From Improbicoccus devescovinae (lineage in GTDB: Bacteria; Bacillota; Clostridia; Oscillospirales; Acutalibacteraceae), in the NCBI GenBank assembly GCA_036245095.1, contig BSWA01000002.1:1-64000 (forward strand): a stretch of DNA of 64,000 nucleotides, in the 5' to 3' direction. Of the stretch, positions 18,291 through 27,353 are shown one piece after another; positions within the stretch are counted from its first letter, which is position 1, and every line of letters starts with the position of its first letter. The translations under genes and the position numbers were made by a program. The notes beneath the pieces are model-generated. The model worked only from the letters and a program-made list of their open reading frames with translations, made no database searches and was not told the DNA's origin.

Positions 18291-18505
18291 TTAACCTCCA
18301 ATTATGTTCTTTGCAAATTCATACGTGCCTGTTGACCCAAGCAAAATAGGAATTAAATTGAAAATTCCCAAAACTATGCCATTAAATGAAAAATCGCCCA
18401 CAATGAAGTGCACCCCTTTGTTAAACTTAGACTTTTGTCTAAATTTTGGGGTGCAGTTCACAAAGGCGATTCTTACGATTGTTACAATACTTGAAATTAT
18501 TAAAT
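18291..18505 (-). pseudogene. Holin, N-terminus lost
   Basis: Only the last 70 or so residues of the 115-residue holin found at 54811-55158 remain. The reading frame is cut at 18505, where sequence of IS family A begins. Compared with copy 2, 167 bp are missing between this point and the IS, covering the holin start and the outer IS end. It cannot encode a functional holin. Confidence 0.9.
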
Positions 18506-19359
18506 AAATTGGATTTTTATGTCTAAATATGATTTAATAATATCGGTGATGAAAATTGACAAGATATGAAAAAGCTATGAGATTACAAGATGCAGATTTT
18601 AAGCAATTAATAGGTGTAAAAAAAGAAACTTATAGTGCGATGATTGCTCAGCTTCAAATAGCTTACGCTGAAAAGCACAAACGTCGAGGCAGGCACACAA
18701 AATTAACACTTCAAGATCAATTATTTATGGCTTTGAAGTACTGGCGACAGTATGTGACACAAAAAGAATTGGCATTTGAGTTTGAGGTTGGCGAAGCAAC
18801 AACGCACGACACAATCGTTTGGGTCGAAGATACACTGATTAAAAGCAGAAAATTCAGTTTACCCGGCAAAAAAGCATTACTTGAAAATAACGAGATAGAA
18901 ATTGTGGTTGTTGATGTTATGGAAAGTCCGGTCGAACGCCCTAAAAAAAACAGCGTCAGTGGTATTCAGGAAAGAAAAAAAGGCATACCATAAAAACGCA
19001 ACTAATTGTAAATCGACAAACAAAAGATATTATCTGTATTGCCCATGCTGAAGGAAAAACTCACGACTTTAAACTTTATGAGGAAAGTATAGGATATGCG
19101 ATTTCAAATGATAAAAAAGTCCAAGGAGACAGCGGTTATCAGGGAATTTTGAGATTACACAAAAACAGCGAAACTCCAAAGAAAAAACCAAGAAAAGGCA
19201 CACTCACTGCCGAAGAAAAATCTGAAAATCGGCGTATTTCAAAAGAACGAATCATAATTGAAAACATAAATGCAAAAATTAAAGTTTTTAAAATAGTAGC
19301 AAACAAATACCGTAATCGACGTACTCGGTTTAAATTAAGAATGTCTTTGTTGTGCGGAT
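18506..19359 (+). mobile_element. IS5-like element family A, both ends trimmed
   Basis: The transposase N-terminal frame (145 residues, from TTG at 18556) carries the HTH region and the start of the DDE domain (IVVVDVMESPVERPKK). It ends just after an A8 run at 18943-18950. The second frame then continues the DDE domain (SGKKKRHT, GDSGYQGILRLHKNS, KYRNRRTRFKLRMS). This layout fits two-ORF IS5-family elements that use -1 frameshifting on an A run. The left end lacks the outer TAGACCTCTTCGG; the right end is interrupted at 19360 by family C. Confidence 0.88.
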
Positions 19360-19730
19360 TAGATAGTGTCTACACAAAATTTGACATTCTTAAATCAATG
19401 AAATAAACTTAAAAACTATGAATAATTTACAAAACAGACATGATTTAAAAAACGAACAATGGCTTAAAATAGAACCGATAATCAAGAGAACGAATCATAA
19501 TTGAAAACATAAATGCAAAAATTAAAGTTTTTAAAATAGTAGCAAACAAATACCGTAATCGACGTACTCGGTTTAAATTAAGAATGTCTTTGTTGTGCGG
19601 ATTAGATAGTGTCTACACAAAATTTGACATTCTTAAATCAATGAAATAAACTTAAAAACTATGAATAATTTACAAAACAGACATGATTTAAAAAACGAAC
19701 AATGGCTTAAAATAGAACCGATAATCAAGA
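19245..19730. repeat. 243-bp tandem duplication across an IS-IS junction
   Basis: The segment 19245-19487 is repeated as 19488-19730 with essentially no differences. Each unit contains the end of the family A transposase and the start of the family C element, including its terminal repeat (19360 and 19603). The duplication therefore happened after family C had inserted into family A. Confidence 0.9.
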
Positions 19731-20195
19731 AATTAATCGGAACTTGGGGAGGAAGCAACGCAAAAGATAATCAAACTTTTGTGAATGCCTGTTTTTGGAT
19801 AACTCGAACAGGTGCACCATGGCGTGATTTGCCACCGCAATATTATTATCACAGAAGGTACCAAAGCTGATTGCAAAATGGCTATCCCTCTCATTAAAGG
19901 GATAAAAGCTGAGAATTTACTTGCCGACAGAGGCTATGATAGCAATGAAATTGTTGAGTTTGCAAAAAAATGTGGTATGAATATAATTATCCCACCAAAA
20001 AAGAATCGGAAGATTCAACGAGAATATGATAAATACTTGTACAAGTTACGCCATTTGGTTGAAAACGCTTTTTTAAAACTAAAACGACTTCGTGGTGTAG
20101 CCTCGCGTATGCAAAAACGACTTCTTCTTTTCGAGGTGCGGTCACGATTGCTTCAATTTTACAGTGGTTGAGGATTCTTGTGTAGACACTATCTA
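19603..20195 (+). mobile_element. IS5-family element C (IS427-like), internally deleted
   Basis: Terminal repeats TAGATAGTGTCTACACAA lie at 19603 and, inverted, at 20178-20195. ORF 1 from 19661 encodes the DUF4096-type N-terminus (LKNEQWLKIEPIIKKLIG, FWITRTGAPWRDLPPQ). It then jumps to the C-terminal DDE part (ITEGTKADCKMAIPLI, ADRGYDSNEIVEF, VENAFLKLKRLRG), which is out of frame. Roughly 250 bp of the middle with the first catalytic residues is deleted. It is not autonomous. Confidence 0.85.
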
Positions 20196-20543
20196 GATTT
20201 GTAAGCGGATGTCTTTTAGTTTTCTTTTTTGGAATTTCTGAATTTTTATGGAATTTATGAATTCCTTGAAATTTTGTATGCATAAGATTCTGATATTCCG
20301 TAGTTTACGTCAATATGAAAATAGGTTCTGTGCTCTCTTAGATATTCTAAAGAGTCATCAAAACCATTTTTTCCATAGATAGCTTATTTTTTCGGCCTCC
20401 TCTAGCTTTGTTTATCTGGTGAGCGACTTCTACGATTTCTATCATTTTTTAAAGGTTTCTTTTTTGACTCCTGCGAGTCTTCTAAATTTTTTTGTTCCAT
20501 ATTTTATATTATAACTTATTTTTTAAGTTTGGAAAGAAGTCTA
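20196..20543 (-). mobile_element. IS family B fragments
   Basis: Pieces of the DDE part (HKFHKNSEIPKKKTKRHP) and of the N-terminal region are joined out of order. They end with the family B terminus AAGTTTGGAAAGAAGTCTA at 20525-20543. The large central part is missing. Confidence 0.7.
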
Positions 20544-20561
20544 ATATATTTTTACTCAAGT

Positions 20562-22667
20562 CTACCCCACATGTTGCTCGGTTTGATCAGTGCTTTTTAT
20601 GCGATAATTGCAGTCGACATTCTTGCATATTAATTTATTTGATATTTGATACAACATACTGTTGCATTTTGGACATTTTGTGGTTACTGGCTTTTCCCAT
20701 GATGCAAAATCACAGCTCGGATAGGCTGAACAACTATAAAATTTCTTGCCTTTCCGTGTAAGTTTTTCTTGAATTTCGCAACCGCATTTTGGGCAGTCGA
20801 TGCCTATGGAGAATATGAATTTTTTGACCGCTTTGCATGTAGGATAGTCAGAACATGCTATGAATTTACCAAATTTGCCAAATTTAATTTGCATTTTATT
20901 TCCACACCTTTCGCATATAATATCGGTCTCGGTTGATTTGAGATTAATTTTAATGTCTTTAGATTCTTCTTTTGCCAATTCTAATTTTTGTGCAAAATCA
21001 CCATAAAAATCAGATAGTATGTCACTCCAATTGGTAGTCCCTCCCTCTATGGAGTCTAATTTTTTTTCCATTTCTGCTGTAAATTTAATATCTATGATAT
21101 CAGGGAAATATTTATGAATTAATTCATATACAGCCTCGCCGAGTTCTGTAGGAACCAAAGATTTTACTTCTTTTTTTATATATTCGCGATATAATATAGT
21201 GCTAATAATTGACGCATACGTAGAAGGCCTTCCGATGCCGTTTTCATCTAGATATTTAATCAATGAGGCTTCATTAAATCTTGCAACAGGTTGAGTAAAA
21301 TGTTGCTCTGGAACAAGGGCTTTTAGATCGCAAATTTCACCTACGTAAAGGTCTGGGATACTTATTTCGGTTTTCAAGTTATTATCCTGGTTTTGTGTAT
21401 ATAAAATAGTAAATCCATCAAAAAATATATTAAATCCAGAGACTTTAAAAATATATTCATTGGCAGTTATTTCTATTCGAATAGTGTTTTGAATACAATT
21501 AGCCATTTGGCTTGCTACAAATCGTTTCCATATTAAATTATATAATTTAAACTGATCCGATGTCAAGCTTTTTTCTATCATTTCAGGACGAATCATTACA
21601 TAAGTCGGTCTAATAGCCTCATGAGCATCTTGCGCCCCAGATTTTTTTTTGAATTTTCTCAGGGTTTTAGGTAAATATTTTTCGCCCCATGTCAATTTTA
21701 TTAATTCTGCACATTCTTTTACTGCAATTTTCGATATTCTTAGCGAATCTGTTCGCATGTACGTTATTAAGCCTGTATAGCCTGTTTTTTCGAGATTAAC
21801 ACCTTCATATAATTCCTGCGCTATTTTCATTGTACGTTTTGCACTAAAATGTAACTTATATGATGCCTCTTGTTGCAAGCTTGATGTTATAAACGGCGGA
21901 GCAGGCGATTTATTTCTTTTACCTTTTGTTATTTTAGTTACGATAAATTCAGAATTTTTAATTTCCGCTATAATTTTATCGGTATCTTGTTGACTTTTTA
22001 ATAAAATAGCTTTATTCTTCTTACCGAAGAAATTCGCGATAAAAAATTGATTTTCTTTTTTTATTAATTCGGCAGTAATACTCCAATATTCCTCAGGGAT
22101 AAAATTTCTTATTTCATATTCTCTTTCGACAATAATTTTCAACGCTACTGACTGAACTCTTCCAGCTGAAAGGCCCTTATGAATTTTCTGACATAAAAAC
22201 GGGCTTAATTTATAACCTACTAGTCTATCAAGAATTCGCCTAGCTTGCTGCGCATTCACCAAAGGAAGATCAATTTTCCTAGGCGAATTTATACCAATTT
22301 CCACACCATTTTTAGTTATTTCATTAAAACTTATACGATTTTCTTCCTCAGTATTTAATTTCAAAATATATGCTAAATGCCACGAAATAGCCTCGCCTTC
22401 GCGATCGGGATCTGTAGCCAAAAAAACCCTTTGACTTTTAGTTGCTTTATCTTTTAATTTTTTTACGACAGCCTCTTTGCCTTTTATAATATCATAAGTA
22501 GGCGTGAAATTTTTTTTAATATCAATACTAAGTTTTTTCACTGGAAGATCTCTTATATGACCGTTAGAAGCAATAACATCATATCCAGAGCCCAGATATT
22601 TTTTAATAGTTTTCGCTTTAGCAGGAGACTCAACTATAACAAGTTTATGTATATTCAATAAAATCAT
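20562..22667 (-). CDS. topA: DNA topoisomerase I
   Basis: This type IA topoisomerase of about 700 residues relaxes negative supercoils. The TOPRIM domain is N-terminal (LVIVESPAKAKTIKKYLG; DPDREGEAISWH). Active-site Tyr303 lies in GLITYMRTDS, and the gate motif GRPSTYASII follows. The C-terminus carries three four-Cys zinc modules (CERCG to CSDYPTC; CPKCG to CSAYPSC; CPKCN to CKNVDC). The length is normal. The start may be the ATG at 22667 or, better spaced from AGGA, the TTG at 22658. It stands alone between IS elements, with an IS end 19 bases beyond its stop, so no terminator remains. Confidence 0.96.
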   Translation of the reverse strand: MILLNIHKLVIVESPAKAKTIKKYLGSGYDVIASNGHIRDLPVKKLSIDIKKNFTPTYDIIKGKEAVVKKLKDKATKSQRVFLATDPDREGEAISWHLAYILKLNTEEENRISFNEITKNGVEIGINSPRKIDLPLVNAQQARRILDRLVGYKLSPFLCQKIHKGLSAGRVQSVALKIIVEREYEIRNFIPEEYWSITAELIKKENQFFIANFFGKKNKAILLKSQQDTDKIIAEIKNSEFIVTKITKGKRNKSPAPPFITSSLQQEASYKLHFSAKRTMKIAQELYEGVNLEKTGYTGLITYMRTDSLRISKIAVKECAELIKLTWGEKYLPKTLRKFKKKSGAQDAHEAIRPTYVMIRPEMIEKSLTSDQFKLYNLIWKRFVASQMANCIQNTIRIEITANEYIFKVSGFNIFFDGFTILYTQNQDNNLKTEISIPDLYVGEICDLKALVPEQHFTQPVARFNEASLIKYLDENGIGRPSTYASIISTILYREYIKKEVKSLVPTELGEAVYELIHKYFPDIIDIKFTAEMEKKLDSIEGGTTNWSDILSDFYGDFAQKLELAKEESKDIKINLKSTETDIICERCGNKMQIKFGKFGKFIACSDYPTCKAVKKFIFSIGIDCPKCGCEIQEKLTRKGKKFYSCSAYPSCDFASWEKPVTTKCPKCNSMLYQISNKLICKNVDCNYRIKSTDQTEQHVG

Positions 22668-22806
22668 TTCCTATTATTATATTTTTTATATATTTAAGAT
22701 AAATACAACCATCTAGAACTATTTTTTATAAAATCCTAAATAATTATATAAATATTTTTTTAAAATACAAGTATTAATTTGGTCATGCTTCAAAATAGTT
22801 TACAAA

Positions 22807-23762
22807 TAGACCTGTCTGAAAATATAAAAATATGATATAATCCCATTACAAAATAAAAATGGTGATAAAAATTAACACCCAAGCTAGAATTGCAGAAATA
22901 GCAATCAACAAATATAAAAAGATTTTTTGGTGTAGAAAAATATGTTTTTGATAGGCTATTACGCCTTTTGGAAGTTGCTGATACTTTTAATAGAAAAATC
23001 ACTGCCGACAGGAAGGCTAAAATATCTGTTTTAGATAAACTTGTGATAAATTTACAATATTGGCGAGAGTACAAAACCTATTTTTATATTGGCGTAAGCT
23101 ACGGAATATCAGAATCTTATGCATACAAAATTATTAAGTGGGTGGAGGACACACTTGTAAAGGACGGAACTTTCGCGCTTCCTGGTCGAAAAGCGCTTCA
23201 AAAAAGTGACATAAAATATGAAGTAATTTTAATTGATGCTTCTGAAACTCCAACCGAACGGCCAAAAAAACAGAAAAAAAGAATGGGCAAAAAATAAAAA
23301 ATCGAAAAAACAAACAGAAAAAATATTATTCTGGCAAGAAAAAACGGCATACTTTCAAAATTTCAGTTAGTTGCAGACAAAAAACAGGTCAAGTAATTTG
23401 CACAAATTTCGCTAATGGTAAAAAACACGATTTCAAACTTTTTAAAGAATCTAAACTCAAGATAAACAGCAAAATAAAATTACTGATTGATACCGGATTT
23501 CAAGGGATTCACAAATTTCATAAGAACTTATAAATTCCAAAAAAGAAGATTAAAAGACATCCGCTTACAAATCCAGAAAAAGAAAAGAATCGTGAAATTT
23601 CAAGTCAAAGAGTAAAAATTGAAAATATTATTGGTTTTATTAAACGTTTTAAAGTTTTAGCCGATAAATACAGAAACCGTAGAAAACGTTTTGGTCTCAG
23701 GTGTAATTTGATCTCCGGCGTTTTTAATTTTGATCTAATTGTTTAGTTTGGAAATAAGTCTA
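22807..23762 (+). mobile_element. IS5-like element related to family B, frame-broken
   Basis: The right half matches family B (SGKKKRHT region, DTGFQGIHKFHKN, RYRNRRKRF-like C-terminus) and ends GTTTAGTTTGGAAATAAGTCTA. The left end differs (TAGACCTGTCTGAAAATA). The N-terminal part (VADTFNRKITADRKAK, then WREYKTYFYIGVSYGIS) is more complete than in family B proper. The transposase is broken by stops near 22955 and at 23297 and by further shifts near 23530. It may be a sister subfamily or a hybrid. Confidence 0.75.
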
Positions 23763-23763
23763 T

Positions 23764-24726
23764 TTATTCAACGTTATTTTGGCTTTTAAGGGCATTTATT
23801 TGGTCGATAGATAAATTAGTTAATCTTGAAATTAAACTAGGTTCTAATCCCTCTTCAAGCGATTTTATGGCCATTTCAATCGCTTTGTTCGCTTCGCCTT
23901 CCTGTCTGCCTTCCTGTCTGCCTTCCTGTCTGCCTCTTGCTTCGCCTCTCGCTTCGCCTATTTGTATGCCTTCCCTTTTACTTCTGGCCATATCGCTTTG
24001 ATAGTCTTTGACTTTTTTTTCTGCTTCTATTGCCCGAATCTGCATTATTTCATTAAGACTTATGCCCCGTAGTGCCTCCGCTGCCATGGCTATTCCTCCT
24101 TCGGATTCTATGATCTTATTTATGTCTTCGAGTTTGGTTTTGTCGTTTGCCCATTTTAGAAATGCTCCCCAGTTATCTTTTTGATTGTCTGGAATGGTTT
24201 TTTTGTCAAGCTTGCTCATCTCAAACGTAATTATACGAGTTTTACCATCTAAAGATATATTATTTTCTTTATCATAATACTCAAAATTATGAACTGTTTT
24301 ATTATCATCGAAAAATTTTCCTTCCGCTAGCAGCGTGATTTGATATGCGGACATCAATTTGTCGTAATCGTCTTCGCCTTTACTTTCTTGCGAGATGAAA
24401 AGCTTGGAAACATAATATTCACTTCGTGTAAGTTCGTCGGGTCTGTGTTTTAGCGCCATCTCGACAGTAGCCCTTTCCCCGCTGTTAAATTTGCAGCTAA
24501 AATCAAATCTTATTTGTTTTTCTTCTCTTTGTGTTATTGATGGTTCATTTGGAAGCAGTGTCGCTTCAATTACTTTTTGATCTGTAAATGCACTTAAGAA
24601 ATCTTTCAGTGCTTCTTTTGATTCGTAAGTTTCTGATGTAAAAAGCGCTTTAAATATTGGGTCGAGTTTTGGGTCTAGGATGTTTTCGTCAAGCGTAATT
24701 AATGAATCCCTATTTTGGGTTTCCAA
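23764..24726 (-). CDS. Rpn-family PD-(D/E)XK nuclease/putative transposase
   Basis: This 320-residue protein of the recombination-promoting nuclease family starts at TTG 24726, with GGGAGG upstream. The N-terminus has the family pattern LDPIFKALFTSE and LKDFLSAF. The nuclease core follows: FDFSCKF, then ERATVEMALKHRP, where the usual E-x-Q is E-M-A, so a conserved Gln is replaced. SEYYVSKLF comes next. A repeat tract GEARGEARGRQEGRQEGRQE near residue 255 precedes the C-terminal helix, as is common in this family. The gene ends 2 bases from an IS end. Members promote RecA-independent recombination and may defend against phage; activity here is uncertain. Confidence 0.85.
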   Translation of the reverse strand: METQNRDSLITLDENILDPKLDPIFKALFTSETYESKEALKDFLSAFTDQKVIEATLLPNEPSITQREEKQIRFDFSCKFNSGERATVEMALKHRPDELTRSEYYVSKLFISQESKGEDDYDKLMSAYQITLLAEGKFFDDNKTVHNFEYYDKENNISLDGKTRIITFEMSKLDKKTIPDNQKDNWGAFLKWANDKTKLEDINKIIESEGGIAMAAEALRGISLNEIMQIRAIEAEKKVKDYQSDMARSKREGIQIGEARGEARGRQEGRQEGRQEGEANKAIEMAIKSLEEGLEPSLISRLTNLSIDQINALKSQNNVE

Positions 24727-24848
24727 ACTTAAATTCCTCCCTTTTTGTAAATTATTAATATAAATTTATAACTTAATTATATGCTAATTAAATTTAAAAA
24801 TCAATTTCTAATTTTTTATCTCATCTAGATTTACTACGTTCTACTGCG

Positions 24849-25458
24849 CTAGCTAACGAATCTAATCTGCTCGTGGGGATCGCGTTTATATTTGGGAGAA
24901 GCTTTATATACGGGTATTTTGCCGCTATATCCGATGCCTGGGCAAACTGTAACTTTCACTTTTACTTTATAAATGTCTTTGCCTCTTAGCTATAGGGACA
25001 TTAGCTCCTAATTGCAGGGCTATCCTTTCCATTTTCCCGAATGGTAAGGCGACAGCCCCGACAGCGAACGGAATCCTAGTCGATTTATCGCCTGATTGAT
25101 CATGTAACTCAAGAAAATTATGCCTGGGTGGATGAATCGGAAACCCGTCAGTATGTAATATAACCGCAGATTGAAAGGTAGAGTAATCGGTCTTTCCGCT
25201 TGGCCCTATGCTGATAGTGGTGACTGGATGCTCACTTGGAACAATTTTAACTTCATCGACATCTCCGTTCAGTAAGAGAATATCTTCCTTCCTTAAGTGT
25301 CCATTAATCATATGCCAGTCTAGGAAGGGTCTTTGCGTCCAGTATTAATAAATGCTTTCCGGCCAGGATTGATAAAGGCTTGTAGCTTTAACTCCGCTAG
25401 ATGCTGACATAACTATGAGAGAAGCTATCATACTCGTGATTTTTTGTACAAATTTCAT
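24849..25458 (-). pseudogene. Secreted protein gene with in-frame stop and frameshift
   Basis: ATG at 25458 after AGGAGGAAATTTTTC begins a signal peptide (MKFVQKITSMIASLIVMSAS). The frame meets TAA after Ser-Ile-Tyr, then continues in the same frame (YWTQRPFLDWH) into a 114-residue segment (MINGHLRKED to GANVPIAK). A shift near 24980 then restores a coding-looking tail (YKVKVKVTVCPGIGYSGKIP, then KYKRDPHEQIRF) up to TAG at 24849. The intact product would be an exported protein of about 200 residues. No family is recognised. Confidence 0.7.
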
Positions 25459-25599
25459 GAAAAATTTCCTCCTTGTTTAAAAATAACTTTAAATTTACAC
25501 GATTTATTTTTAATAATAACATCTATTATAAAATTTGTCAAAGATTTTGCGAATATTACGATAAATATATTTTTTTGTATAAATTTCTCCTTCTTTGAT

Positions 25600-25640
25600 T
25601 AGATATTGTCTACACAAAATTTGATATTTTCAAAAAATAT
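25600..25640 (+). mobile_element. IS family C end remnant
   Basis: TAGATATTGTCTACACAAAA followed by TTTGATATT matches the outer end of family C (TAGATAGTGTCTACACAAAA TTTGACATT) with single changes. No transposase sequence follows. Confidence 0.7.
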
Positions 25641-25657
25641 TTTTTTGAAATTTGTTG

Positions 25658-25686
25658 TTGACATTTAAATATTAGTATTTTACAAT
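25658..25686 (+). promoter_or_regulatory. Sigma-70-type promoter
   Basis: A perfect TTGACA -35 box (25658-25663) and TACAAT -10 box (25681-25686) are separated by 17 bases. It points toward the tRNA-like sequence and the zinc-ribbon gene. Confidence 0.8.
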
Positions 25687-25741
25687 ACATTTGTATTGAT
25701 TGGGGTAATTAATATAACAGTTCAGTTAATCTAGTATTATG

Positions 25742-25811
25742 GCCCAAGTAGCTTAGTTAGACAGAGCGTTGTTATTTTTCAGAGGCGTCGGTGCGAACCC
25801 GTCCTTAGGGC
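25742..25811 (+). pseudogene. Degenerate tRNA-like sequence
   Basis: The 5' half looks like a tRNA (GCCCAAG, TA, D arm GCTTAGTTAGACAGAGC) and the 3' half has a T-loop-like TGCGAAC. The anticodon stem does not pair, the acceptor has an A-A mismatch (GCCCAAG/TTAGGGC), the T stem has a mismatch and there is no CCA. It sits right behind a strong promoter. It is either a dying tRNA or an unusual structured leader. Confidence 0.45.
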
Positions 25812-25838
25812 AGATTCAAAAAAAGTGAGGTTAGATTA

Positions 25839-26147
25839 ATGGACGAAAGTTTTGGGGAAAGAGAGGACAAAGTTCTCATTTGCAAAGAATGTGGGAAGGA
25901 ATTTGTATTTACCGGTGGAGAACAGGAGTTTTATGCTAGTAAAGGTTTTGAAAACGAACCACAAAGATGCAAAGAATGTCGTACGCGTAGGAATTCAGGG
26001 CGTATTCAAAAAGAAATGTTTGTCACTGAATGCACTGCATGTGGTGGTGAGGCTCGTGTTCCTTTCCAACCACGGGACGACCGACCTGTGTATTGTAGCG
26101 CTTGTTTCGCTAAAATACGCGAAGAAGAGCATGGCCCTAGAAGTTAA
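25839..26147 (+). CDS. Zinc-ribbon domain protein
   Basis: This 102-residue protein has two Cys4 zinc modules: CKEC at about 13-16 with CKEC at about 44-47, and CTAC at about 65-68 with CSAC at about 85-88. The pattern and length match the clostridial zinc-ribbon/CxxC-type small proteins often found singly in Firmicutes. The acidic N-terminus and Arg-rich segment (CRTRRNSGR) suggest nucleic-acid contact, but the function is unknown. GTGAGG precedes ATG. It is expressed from the promoter at 25658 and ended by the hairpin at 26176. Confidence 0.85.
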   Translation: MDESFGEREDKVLICKECGKEFVFTGGEQEFYASKGFENEPQRCKECRTRRNSGRIQKEMFVTECTACGGEARVPFQPRDDRPVYCSACFAKIREEEHGPRS

Positions 26148-26175
26148 ATTTCTTTTGAATTAGCTTTATGGATGT

Positions 26176-26213
26176 TCCCACTGAAATTCTCCTGATTTTA
26201 GTGGGATTTTGTT
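26176..26213 (+). terminator. Intrinsic terminator
   Basis: TCCCACT and AGTGGGA form a hairpin (extended by AAAT/ATTT) followed by TTTTGTTT. It lies 29 bases after the zinc-ribbon gene. Confidence 0.85.
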
Positions 26214-26400
26214 TAATTTGAACAATTATATGGTAAATCGAATTTGTTTGTTTTTAAGAATTTTAATATAATTTTAATAATTAATATGAAAAATTAATTA
26301 AATATAAGATAATAATTAAAATTTTATGTGAGATGTTTGCATAAATTAAATTTAAATAAGAATTATAATAATTTTATATTTTTCATAAAATTCGTGTTTT

Positions 26401-26640
26401 TTAATGTTTAATATTTATTATCCCGATTGTTGTCATGACCAGAATTATAAATACTACTAATAAGGCTGATCCTGCATTTAAATTGTATGAGCTTCCTAGT
26501 AATCGCAAAATGCGTGTTTTTTAATGTTTAATATTTATTATCCCAATTGTTGTCATGACCAGAATTATAAATACTACTGATAAGGCTGATCCTGCATTTA
26601 AATTGTATGAGCTCCCTAGTAATCGCATTTCTATTAGTTC
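26401..26640. repeat. 120-bp tandem repeat at the 3' end of potB
   Basis: The bases 26401-26515 repeat 26521-26635 with four or so substitutions, at a period of 120 bases, equal to 40 codons. Copy 26521-26640 encodes the true C-terminus of PotB. The other copy lies just after its stop and encodes the same C-terminal residues (NLNAGSALLVVFIILVMT), cut off from any gene. It is a recent slippage or unequal recombination event. Confidence 0.9.
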
Positions 26641-27319
26641 GCCGATAAGTATATTACGTACTCCACCTAGCATTTTTGAAATTATAAACGTACTTATTGC
26701 TTGTACAAATACGATAGTTACTCCTGAGAATACGCCTGGTAAACTTAATGGGAAGATTATTTTTCTGAATACATCGAATTTGTTTGCCCCGAGGTCCTGT
26801 GCAGATTCAACAATACTTTTATTTGTTTTTGTCAGAGATGTATAAATTGGTAGTACCATATATGGGAAAAAATTGTATATCATGCCAAAAATCACGGTTC
26901 CGGTTTTGTTTAAAAATTCTATTTGACTTATTCCTAATTTAGATAGTAATAAATTTATTAGACCATTGTTTTCTAGGATAGTCATCCAAGCATAGGTTCG
27001 TAATAGCATACTTATCCACATGGGTAGAACAATTAGTGTCATAGTTATTACTTGCGATCGGTTGCTGAATTTCGAAATTATAAATGCAGCAGGATAACTA
27101 AAAATCAAGCAAATTATAGTCGAAATTATGGACAAATTCAACGAGCGCAAAAATACAGACGAAAAATCAAAAGCGTTTATGAAATTTTCAAGTGTAAATT
27201 CGTTTTTTGAGTTCACTAAAGAAAAAAACATTATTAAAGCAAGTGGTGTTAACGAAAATATGAACAACCATGCAGTATATGGTGCTATGAGGAAAGATAG
27301 TTTTTTTTGAATTTAGCAT
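26521..27319 (-). pseudogene. potB: Spermidine/putrescine ABC transporter permease, start region frameshifted
   Basis: This membrane permease of a polyamine importer has about six transmembrane segments and the EAA-type loop (VESAQDLGANKFDVFRKIIFPLSLPG). AAGGAGGT at 27322-27329 lies directly before ATG at 27317-27319 (MLNSKK), but the A8 run at 27301-27308 puts that start out of frame. Nine A would join it to LSFLIAPYTAWLFIFSL, the expected PotB N-terminus. Either the gene is newly broken, or polymerase slippage on the A run restores part of the product, or translation starts at TTG 27267. The partner genes potA, potC and potD are not in the window. Confidence 0.85.
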
Positions 27320-27353
27320 TACCTCCTTAGTATAAATTGAACTAAAATATTAT

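Larger units (their letters stand above)
13627..18505. mobile_element. 4.9-kb phage-like element, copy 1 (inverted copy at 54944-59822)
   Basis: Every coding sequence here is repeated on the opposite strand at 54944-59822, with positions summing to 73449 and identical predicted proteins. The element starts at the ACCA of tRNA-Arg. It holds, left to right, a small unknown gene facing right, then leftward genes for a resolvase-like protein, a large serine recombinase, a SHOCT-like protein, a broken antirepressor, an HTH/zinc-ribbon protein, a broken GH25-LysM lysozyme and a holin. Copy 1 ends inside the holin at 18505, where IS family A begins without its outermost bases. The gene content suggests a degenerate phage or phage-derived mobile element. 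Confidence 0.9.

Noticed and set aside
17666..25350. Reassignment of TAA as a sense codon, suggested by in-frame TAA in two genes
   Set aside because: TAA ends many intact genes here (for example the amidase and gatA), so the two cases are better read as mutations.
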